NCBI RefSeq assembly: GCF_005222915.1
Contig: NZ_STFX01000036.1
Span: 86,053-150,052, forward strand
Direction: 5' to 3'
Origin: Rhizobium sp. FKL33
Lineage (GTDB): Bacteria > Pseudomonadota > Alphaproteobacteria > Rhizobiales > Rhizobiaceae
DNA: 64,000 nucleotides
This document shows positions 35,202-42,462 of the stretch, one piece after another. Each line of letters begins with the position of its first letter. The stretch's first letter is position 1. Made by a program: the position numbers and the translations under genes. The notes beneath the pieces are model-generated. The model saw only the letters and a program-made list of their open reading frames with translations. It searched no databases and was not told where the DNA came from.

Positions 35202-36782
35202 ATGTCAGAACATCCGATCCGCTATGTCGCCCAGCCCGGCGCTGCTCCGCTCGTGCAGTTGAAGGGAATCGCCAAATATTTCCCGGGCGTCGTCGCCAAT
35301 CAGGATGTGGATCTCGACGTGATGCCGGGCGAAATTCACGCGCTTCTCGGCGAGAACGGGGCCGGCAAATCCACCCTCATGAATATCCTCACCGGCATCT
35401 ATCAGCCGGATGGCGGCGAAATCATCATCGACGGTTATGCGCGGGAGTTCTCGACGCCACAACAGGCCATCGCCGCCGGCATCGGCATGGTCCACCAGCA
35501 TTTCAAGCTGGTGAATGCCTTCACCGTGGCGGAAAACATCCATCTCGGCTGGAGCGAGACGCCGCGCCGGGCCTCCGCGTCGATCCTCGAAGCGCGCACG
35601 GTCGATCTCGCCGCTAAATTCAATCTCGAAGTCCGGCCCGCGGCCCGCATCACCGAATTGTCGACCGGCGAGCAGCAGCGCGTCGAAATCCTGCGCGTGC
35701 TGGCGCGCCGGGCGAAGGTTCTCATTCTCGATGAGCCGACGGCCGTTCTGACCCCTGGCGAAGCGCGCGAACTGTTCAAGGCGCTGCGCGAGTTCGTCTC
35801 GACCGGCAACGCCGTCATTTTCATCTCCCACAAGCTCGACGAAGTGCTGGAAATTTCCGACCGCATCACCATTCTGCGTGGTGGACGCAAGATCGCCACC
35901 GAAAACGCCGAGGACTGTACGCCCGCCAAGCTTGCCCGCTTGATGGTGGGCCGCGACATCGTGCTCGCCGATATGCGCGGTCGCCCGGAAGGCGCGGCGC
36001 CGATGTCGGCGACCCCGGTGCTCAGCCTGCGCAATGTCATTGCGCTCAATGACCTCGGTGACGAGGCGCTGCATGGCTTGTCGCTGGATGTCCGCGCCGG
36101 CGAGATCGTCGGCGTCGCAGGCGTCGCCGGCAACGGCCAGCGTGAACTCTCGCAAGTGCTGACCGGCACACGCGGCATTGCTTCGGGCGAGATTGTGCTG
36201 GATGGCGAGACCATGGGCCGCGCCAACGCCGCCGATTTCGTCGCGCGCGGCGTCGGCCATATTCCGGAGGACCGTCTGCATAGCGGGCTCGCGCCGGCGC
36301 TCAGCGTCGCCATCAACGCGGTGATGCGGGAATATGGCGCACCGCCCGTCACAAAAGGCGGCATCTATCGTCCTGGCGCGGCGACCGCGCTCGCCAAGGA
36401 CATCGCGGCGGCGGCAGACGTCGCCATTCCCGATTTCGCCATGCCGATCCGCAATCTCTCCGGCGGCAACCAGCAGCGCCTCGTTGCGCGTCGTGAGATG
36501 CGTGTGGCCACCAAGGCTCTGGTGGCAGCCTATCCCAGCCGCGGTCTCGATGTCGGCGCTATCAACACCATGCTGCGCTATATCGTCGAACTGCGCGACG
36601 CCGGCGCCGGCATCATTCTGATTTCAGAGGATCTCGAGGAATTGCTCAATCTCTCCGATCGCATCGCCGTCCTTTATGAAGGAAAGATCATGGGCGTCGT
36701 GGACAACGACAATGTCGACATCGAGGAGATCGGGCTTCTGATGGGCGGCCGAAGCAAGGACGGGAGCGCTGTCCATGGCTAA
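35202..36782 (+). CDS. BMP-type ABC transporter ATP-binding protein (NupO/YufO type)
   Basis: A 526-residue double ATPase. Domain 1 has Walker A GENGAGKST (about 47-55), LSTGEQQRVEILRVL and LDEPTAVLTPGE. Domain 2 has the degenerate loop GVAGNGQREL and LSGGNQQRLVARREM, with DEP replaced by AYPSRGLDVGA, as is common in the second half of such proteins. It energises nucleobase or nucleoside import with the two permeases that follow. Its 3' end overlaps the first permease gene by 8 nt. Confidence 0.92.
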   Translation: MSEHPIRYVAQPGAAPLVQLKGIAKYFPGVVANQDVDLDVMPGEIHALLGENGAGKSTLMNILTGIYQPDGGEIIIDGYAREFSTPQQAIAAGIGMVHQHFKLVNAFTVAENIHLGWSETPRRASASILEARTVDLAAKFNLEVRPAARITELSTGEQQRVEILRVLARRAKVLILDEPTAVLTPGEARELFKALREFVSTGNAVIFISHKLDEVLEISDRITILRGGRKIATENAEDCTPAKLARLMVGRDIVLADMRGRPEGAAPMSATPVLSLRNVIALNDLGDEALHGLSLDVRAGEIVGVAGVAGNGQRELSQVLTGTRGIASGEIVLDGETMGRANAADFVARGVGHIPEDRLHSGLAPALSVAINAVMREYGAPPVTKGGIYRPGAATALAKDIAAAADVAIPDFAMPIRNLSGGNQQRLVARREMRVATKALVAAYPSRGLDVGAINTMLRYIVELRDAGAGIILISEDLEELLNLSDRIAVLYEGKIMGVVDNDNVDIEEIGLLMGGRSKDGSAVHG

Positions 36783-37821
36783 GGTGCGTCTGCAGCGTCT
36801 TCCCTCCGCCCATCCCGGCGTGGCGCTCGGCGCCCGCATCGCGGCCATCGCGCTCGCCTTGATCTTCGCCGGCGTCGTGCTCGCCGTGGCCGGGCGCAAT
36901 CCGTTGTCCCTGGGCATGGAGGTCATCGACGCGTCCTTCGGCTCCTCTTTCGGCATGGAGGATCTGGGGCTCCTGGTTATCCCGCTTATTCTCACCGGGC
37001 TTTCGGTGACGGTGGCGCAACAGATCGGCGCCTGGAATATCGGCGCTGAAGGCCAGTTCTATGCCGGCGCCTTCGCCGCCACCGCCGTCGGCCTGTTCAT
37101 TCCTTTGCCGGATGGATTAAGCCTGGTCGCAATGTTCATCGCCGGCGCGATCGGCGGGCTGGTCTGGATCCTGATCCCGACGCTCGCGCGGGCCTACGCC
37201 AATGTCAGCGAACTCATCACGACCCTGCTTCTGAACTTCGTCGCGATCCTGCTGGTCTATTATGTCTCGACCGACGCTTGGCGCGAGCGGGGAGGGGTGG
37301 CCAATTCCGCCACGCCGCGCATCCCCGCCGAAATGCCGGAGTTCTGGGGCCTGGTGCATTGGGGCCTGCCGATCGCCGTGATCCTCGCCATCATCGCCGC
37401 GCTGATTTTCAACTTCACCAAATGGGGATATGAAATCAGGCTGATCGGCTCCAATCCCTCGGCTGGCCGTTACGCGGGCATCGCCTCGCGGCGCTATCTG
37501 ATCCTCGTCATGCTCGCATCCGGCGCGATCGCGGGCGTCGCCGGCATGCTGGAGATCGCCGGCACAGTGCATCGCCTGCAGGGCGGCATTTCCAACAATT
37601 ACGGCTATCTCGGCATCATGGTGGCGGTGCTGGCGCGCGGCTCATCCGTCGGCGTGATCTTCTCCGGCGCGCTGATGGCCTTCATTCTCAATTCCGGCAT
37701 CATCCTGCAGACGGAAGGGCTCACCACCTCCGCCGTGCTCGCCATGACCGGCCTCATTCTCTTCCTCACCGCGATCGGCGATGAACTCGCCCATTACCGC
37801 ATCGTGCGCGACAAGGCCTGA
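36775..37821 (+). CDS. BMP-type ABC transporter permease 1 (NupP/YufP type)
   Basis: A 348-residue membrane protein of the BPD_transp_2 family with about 9 hydrophobic helices. The segment GLSVTVAQQIGAWNIGAEGQFYAG (seen around 77-100) and the cytoplasmic LIGSNPSAGRYAGIASRRYL (about 222-241) are typical of nucleoside importer permeases. It forms a heterodimeric channel with the next gene product. Confidence 0.9.
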   Translation: MAKVRLQRLPSAHPGVALGARIAAIALALIFAGVVLAVAGRNPLSLGMEVIDASFGSSFGMEDLGLLVIPLILTGLSVTVAQQIGAWNIGAEGQFYAGAFAATAVGLFIPLPDGLSLVAMFIAGAIGGLVWILIPTLARAYANVSELITTLLLNFVAILLVYYVSTDAWRERGGVANSATPRIPAEMPEFWGLVHWGLPIAVILAIIAALIFNFTKWGYEIRLIGSNPSAGRYAGIASRRYLILVMLASGAIAGVAGMLEIAGTVHRLQGGISNNYGYLGIMVAVLARGSSVGVIFSGALMAFILNSGIILQTEGLTTSAVLAMTGLILFLTAIGDELAHYRIVRDKA

Positions 37822-37832
37822 AAGGACACGCC

Positions 37833-38771
37833 ATGGAACTCCTGACCGGTCTCCTCACCACCGCCTTTCTCGCCGGCGGCGTGCTGTCGCTCGCGGCCAT
37901 CGGCGAGGTGATTTCCGAACGCGTCGGCGTGGTCAATCTCGGCGTCGAGGGTCTGATGGCGATGGGCGCGGTGACCGCCGTCGTCACCGTCACCGCCGCG
38001 CCCTATCCGATGCTGGGTTTCCTGGCCGCGCTCGTGGTCGGCGCGCTGCTCGGCGTTCTCTTCGCCACCGCCACCGTTGCGCTCCGCGCCAATCAGGTGC
38101 TGTGCGGACTGGCGCTGACGCTGATGGGCACCGGTCTCGCCCAGACCATCGGCAAAGCCTATTCGGGCATGCCGGTGCCGGCCACCTTCGAGGGCGTTGC
38201 GATCCCGCTCCTGTCCTCGATCCCGATCCTCGGCAAGGCCTTTTTCAGCCAGAACATTCTGGTCTATCTCATCTATATCATCCTGCCTTTCGGCCTCTCC
38301 TTCCTGATGTTCCGCACCCGACACGGCCTCAATATGCGCGCGGTCGGCGAAAATCCGGCAGCTGCAGACGCCGCCGGCATTCCGGTCAATCTGATCCGCT
38401 TCGGATATGTCGCGCTGGGCTCGGCCCTGGCTGCGGGGGCGGGCGCCTATCTCGTTCTCGCTTTCGTGCCGTCCTGGTCGGATGGCGTCGTCTCCGGCCG
38501 CGGCTGGATTGCCGTGGCGCTGGTGATCTTCGCCGGCTATCGACCCATTCCGGCCGCTTTGTCGGGTCTGTTGTTCGGCTTCATCACCGCGCTCGGCTTT
38601 GTCGGCCAGGCGCGTGGCTGGCCGATCGCGCCGGCCTTCCTGTCGATGCTGCCCTATGCCGGCACGATCGCCTTCATCATCGCGCCCGTCGTCGCCTGGC
38701 AGCGGATGAAGCGGCTGATGGCGGCGCCGGCGGCGCTCGGCGAACCCTATTTCCGGAATGTCAGGTCGTGA
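37833..38771 (+). CDS. BMP-type ABC transporter permease 2 (NupQ/YufQ type)
   Basis: A 312-residue permease with about 8-9 membrane helices. The N-terminal GEVISERVGVVNLGVEGLMAMG (about 28-49) and the cytoplasmic loop AVGENPAAADAAGIPVNLIR (about 170-189) are diagnostic of the second permease of BMP-type importers. It starts 11 nt after permease 1. The gene is followed after 61 bp by the second Rieske-less oxygenase gene in the same direction. Confidence 0.9.
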   Translation: MELLTGLLTTAFLAGGVLSLAAIGEVISERVGVVNLGVEGLMAMGAVTAVVTVTAAPYPMLGFLAALVVGALLGVLFATATVALRANQVLCGLALTLMGTGLAQTIGKAYSGMPVPATFEGVAIPLLSSIPILGKAFFSQNILVYLIYIILPFGLSFLMFRTRHGLNMRAVGENPAAADAAGIPVNLIRFGYVALGSALAAGAGAYLVLAFVPSWSDGVVSGRGWIAVALVIFAGYRPIPAALSGLLFGFITALGFVGQARGWPIAPAFLSMLPYAGTIAFIIAPVVAWQRMKRLMAAPAALGEPYFRNVRS

Positions 38772-38832
38772 AGCGCTTGCCTCCGCGCGCGGACGGCGTC
38801 ATGACAGGACAAGAACCGAAGGGAGCACGGAC

Positions 38833-39693
38833 ATGACCAAGGCCACAGACAAAGCGTCGCTCGACCAGTGGTATGTGATCGAGACCGAGGCGGCGCTGCC
38901 GATCGGCGCGTCGCCCAACCGCCTGCTCGGCGTCGATCTCGCGGTAACCCGGACCGAAGCCGGCGATATCACCGTCATGGCCGAGGGCCGGGCCGAGCCC
39001 TTGCCGATCCGCAAGCGTTTCGGCTTTGTCTGGACTTCACTCGGCGAACCTGCAGGCGAAATCTTCCCGGTGCCCGAAGCCGACGAACCCGATCGCCGCT
39101 ACGTTCCCTGCGGGGCGGTGGCGGTGAAGGCGTCCGGCCTGCGCATTATCGAGAATTTCCTCGACATGGCGCATTTCCCCTTCGTGCACACCGATATTCT
39201 CGGCTCGGAGCCGCATACCGAAGTCGAGCACTATAATGTCGAAATCCGCCGCGACGTCGACGAGGTCTGGGCGACCAATTGTCAGTTTTTCCAGCCGCAG
39301 GCGGCGCTCTCGGCCACCGACGGCATCATGACCCAATATATCTACCGGGTGATGACGCCGTTCACGACGCTGCTCTACAAGACCTGCCCGAATTCCGCCA
39401 ATCGCTGGGACGTGATCTGCCTCTTCGTGCAGCCGCTCGATCCCGACCGCTGCCGGGCGCATCCGGTCATGTATCTGATCGACGATGTCTCGACGACGCC
39501 GGCGCTGATCCAGTTCCAGCAGCTGATCTTCCTGCAGGACCGCATCATTCTCGAAAACCAGCGCCCCGTGCTGCTACCCATGGAGCCGCGCTCGGAAATT
39601 CCGACCCGCGCCGACGCCTCCTCGATCGCCTATCGCCGCTGGCTCAAGGAAAAGGGCGTCACCTATGGCACCTCGCTGATGAACGCGGCCTGA
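38833..39693 (+). CDS. Rieske-less non-haem iron oxygenase catalytic protein (NdmC-like), copy 2
   Basis: A 286-residue paralogue of the protein at 24141. The iron motif is Asp111, His114, His119 in ENFLDMAHFPFVH, with the C-terminal ADASSIAYRRWLKEKG. As in copy 1, the N-terminal region begins like a Rieske domain (LDQWYVIET) but contains no CxH/CxxH cluster ligands. The two copies are nearly identical around the iron site and differ in the N-terminal third and in the pocket region (about 150-215), which suggests the same reaction on different positions or substrates (inference). ATG 38833 follows GGGAG; a longer reading overlaps permease 2 and was rejected. It sits 4 nt upstream of amidohydrolase copy 2. 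Confidence 0.85.
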   Translation: MTKATDKASLDQWYVIETEAALPIGASPNRLLGVDLAVTRTEAGDITVMAEGRAEPLPIRKRFGFVWTSLGEPAGEIFPVPEADEPDRRYVPCGAVAVKASGLRIIENFLDMAHFPFVHTDILGSEPHTEVEHYNVEIRRDVDEVWATNCQFFQPQAALSATDGIMTQYIYRVMTPFTTLLYKTCPNSANRWDVICLFVQPLDPDRCRAHPVMYLIDDVSTTPALIQFQQLIFLQDRIILENQRPVLLPMEPRSEIPTRADASSIAYRRWLKEKGVTYGTSLMNAA

Positions 39694-39697
39694 CGTA

Positions 39698-41038
39698 ATG
39701 GCTGCGTCCGCGACCCAAATCGATCTCGCTTTCATCAACGCCACGGTGCTGCCGATGGGTGGGGCCGCCGAGATCGCCAATGGCGTTGTGGCTGTGCGCG
39801 GCGACGAGATCGTCGCCGTCGGAGCGACCTCCGAGATCGATGTATCCCGCGCGACACGCATCATCGATGCGAATGGACGCGTGGTGATGCCGGGTTTCGT
39901 CAATTGCCACACCCATATCGCCTCCAACATGCTGTTGCGCGGCCTGCTGGAAGATGTGCAGCTGTTCGAATGGCTGCAGACCATGTGGCGGCTCAAGCGC
40001 AATTTCGACGAGGACACGCTCTATTGGGCAAGCTTGATGGGTCTCGTGGAAATGGTGAAGTCGGGCATGACCAGCTTCAACGAACATTTCGACGGCTATC
40101 GCGTCGAGCCTCAGACCGAGGCGCTGAAGAAGGTGCCCCTCCGCGCCACGCTCGGTTACGGTTTCGCCGATCGCGGCATCTATGCGCCAATCATCGATTG
40201 GTCGTGGAAGACGCTGGACAGGTTCGGCGATAAGGTCTCCGCGCATCATCGCAGCGGCGAGGGCCGCATCCATGTCGGCCTGTCTCCGCATGCGCCTTAT
40301 TCCTGCGGACCGGACATGTATCGCAAGGTGCGGGATGTCGCCGACGCCTATGGCCTCGCGATCCACACGCATCTCGCCGAGGGGCCGCAGGAGATGGCCT
40401 ATATGCGGGAAACCTATGGGACGAGCCCGGTGAAATGGCTGCATTCCCTCGGCTTCCTGAAGCCGGATGTCACTGCGGCGCATTGCACGCAGCTCGACGA
40501 TGACGATATTCGCATTCTGGCGGAGACGGGAACCAAGATCGGTCATTGCCCCTGCTGCAACGCCAAACTCGATTCCGGCACGTTGAGGCTCAGATGCTGC
40601 CAGGAGGCGGGGGTCACCGTCGGGCTCGCCACCGATGGTCCGGCCAGCCACAACAGCCTCGATATGTTCCAGGAAATGAAATTCGCGGGCATGATCCACA
40701 AGGACAAGACCCATGACGTCGAATTCTTGAAGACGCGCGACTTGCTGGAAATGGCCACCTGCGAGGCGGCGAAAGCGATGAACCGGCCGGAGACCGGGCG
40801 TTTAGCACCCGGCGCCAAGGCGGATCTGATCATGATCGATCTCGACAAGCCGCATACTCTGCCGGTCTATGATGTCGCGGCCGCGCTCGTCTATTCGGCG
40901 CGCGCCGACGATGTCGAGATGACGGTGGTCGACGGCAAGATCCTGATGGAGAACCGCGCCGTGCTCGGCATCGACGAGCGGGAAATCCGGGCGCGGTTTC
41001 GTGAGGCGGCGCTTTCGCTGCGCGACCGCAGCCTTTGA
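39698..41038 (+). CDS. TRZ/ATZ-family amidohydrolase (deaminase), copy 2
   Basis: A 446-residue cytosolic metal-dependent hydrolase. Ligand motifs are NCHTHIASNML (about 68), GLSPHAPYSCGP (about 190), HTHLAEG (about 223), AAHCTQL (about 265) and the Asp in LATDGPASHNS. The SPHAPY plus HTHLAE pair is typical of MTA/SAH deaminase (MtaD) and related N-heterocycle deaminases. It differs clearly from copy 1 at 25014, so substrates probably differ. It is coupled to the oxygenase gene upstream and guanine deaminase downstream. Confidence 0.85.
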   Translation: MAASATQIDLAFINATVLPMGGAAEIANGVVAVRGDEIVAVGATSEIDVSRATRIIDANGRVVMPGFVNCHTHIASNMLLRGLLEDVQLFEWLQTMWRLKRNFDEDTLYWASLMGLVEMVKSGMTSFNEHFDGYRVEPQTEALKKVPLRATLGYGFADRGIYAPIIDWSWKTLDRFGDKVSAHHRSGEGRIHVGLSPHAPYSCGPDMYRKVRDVADAYGLAIHTHLAEGPQEMAYMRETYGTSPVKWLHSLGFLKPDVTAAHCTQLDDDDIRILAETGTKIGHCPCCNAKLDSGTLRLRCCQEAGVTVGLATDGPASHNSLDMFQEMKFAGMIHKDKTHDVEFLKTRDLLEMATCEAAKAMNRPETGRLAPGAKADLIMIDLDKPHTLPVYDVAAALVYSARADDVEMTVVDGKILMENRAVLGIDEREIRARFREAALSLRDRSL

Positions 41039-41058
41039 AAACGCCAAGAGGCGAGATA

Positions 41059-42420
41059 ATGACCATGCGCAACAAGACCCTGCTCGCCAACGCTTTTCAT
41101 GCGCCGACGCCCTGGAGCGTCGAGTGCCTCACTGACGCGCTGATCACCGTCGACGCCGACGGCGACATTGCCGACGTGATAGGGCCTGAGCATTCCAGTT
41201 ATGCGGAAAAGCGCGCGGCGCTTTCTGCGAGCGGAGAGTTGGAGATCCTGCCGCGAGGCTCCTATCTGCTGCCCGGTTTTGTCGATTGCCATGTGCATGC
41301 GCCGCAATATCCGCAGCTCGGCAATGCGCTCGATGTTCCCTTGGAAGTCTGGCTGCAGAAATACACCTTTCCGCTCGAAGCCCGCTATGCCGACACGGCC
41401 TTTGCCCGCCGCGCTTACTCGCTGTTGGTTCAGGACATGCTGGCCAACGGCATCACCACCGCGCTCTATTTCGCCACCATTCATCAGGAGGCGACGCGGC
41501 TCCTCGTTGATATCTGCCTGGAAAAGGGGCAGCGGGCGCTGGTCGGCAAGGTTGCGATGGACAATGTCGACAGCTGCCCGGATTATTATCGCGATGGTTC
41601 CGCCGCCGAGGCTGTCGAGGGGACGCGGGCGCTGATCGATTATGTCAGGAGCCATCCCGCCAATCGCGATCATCTCGTGCATCCCGTGGTGACGCCGCGC
41701 TTCATCCCCTCCTGCACCGATGCGGCGCTGGAAGATCTCGGCGCGCTGGCCAAGCAATGCGGCTGCCATGTGCAGACCCATTGTTCGGAAAGCGACTGGG
41801 AGCATGGTTACGTGCTGGAACGTCATGGCATGACCGACGCCGAAAGCCTCGATCGCTTCGGCCTGCTTGGCCGGCGCACCATGCTTGCGCATTCCAACCT
41901 GCTGACGGCGTCTGATATGGAGCTGATCCGCACGCGTCAGGCGGCAGTGGCCCATTGCCCGCTGTCGAACGGTTATTTCGCCGGCGCGGTGTTCCCCCTG
42001 CGCGCGGCGCTGGAAAAAGGGCTGAATGTCGGCCTGGGCACCGACATCTCCGGCGGCCCTTCCGCCTCGATGCTGGAAAACGCCCGCGCCGCCATCCTCG
42101 TCTCGCGCATGCTGGAAACGGGCGTCGATCCCGCCAAGTCTGGCGTCGAGCGCGCGTCCGGCGCGCCCTCGCGCATCGATTTCCGCCAGGCCTTCCATAT
42201 CGCCACCGCCGGCGGGGCAAAGGCGCTCGATCTTCCGGTCGGTCGCTTCGAACCCGGCTGCAAGTTCGACGCCATCGTCATCGACACCCAGGCAGAGAAG
42301 GGCACGATGCGGCTGTTCGACGAGTTCGACAGCAGCGAAGCGATCCTGCAGAAGATCATCTTCACCGCCTCCCGCGCCAATATTTCCGACGTCTATGTCT
42401 CCGGCCGAAAGGTCGCCTGA
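41059..42420 (+). CDS. guaD: Guanine deaminase
   Basis: A 453-residue guanine deaminase converting guanine to xanthine and ammonia. The family motif PGFVDCHVHAPQYPQLG (about 74-90) with the metal-binding HxH, HCSESDWE (about 238-245), AHSNLL and LGTDISGGPS (about 323-332) are all present. ATG 41059, with AGAGGCGAG upstream, is preferred over a TTG at 41035 that overlaps the previous stop. It completes the plus-strand importer operon and gives firm support for a purine role of the locus. Confidence 0.92.
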   Translation: MTMRNKTLLANAFHAPTPWSVECLTDALITVDADGDIADVIGPEHSSYAEKRAALSASGELEILPRGSYLLPGFVDCHVHAPQYPQLGNALDVPLEVWLQKYTFPLEARYADTAFARRAYSLLVQDMLANGITTALYFATIHQEATRLLVDICLEKGQRALVGKVAMDNVDSCPDYYRDGSAAEAVEGTRALIDYVRSHPANRDHLVHPVVTPRFIPSCTDAALEDLGALAKQCGCHVQTHCSESDWEHGYVLERHGMTDAESLDRFGLLGRRTMLAHSNLLTASDMELIRTRQAAVAHCPLSNGYFAGAVFPLRAALEKGLNVGLGTDISGGPSASMLENARAAILVSRMLETGVDPAKSGVERASGAPSRIDFRQAFHIATAGGAKALDLPVGRFEPGCKFDAIVIDTQAEKGTMRLFDEFDSSEAILQKIIFTASRANISDVYVSGRKVA

Positions 42421-42428
42421 AGAGCGAT

Positions 42429-42453
42429 CCGGCCAGTCCGTTGAACTGGCCGG
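42429..42453. terminator. Hairpin between convergent guaD and DMGDH-like genes
   Basis: Perfect stem CCGGCCAGT / ACTGGCCGG with a 7-nt loop, placed between convergent stops. The T-tracts are weak, so this is a moderate call. Confidence 0.55.
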
Positions 42454-42462
42454 CCTTGTCCG

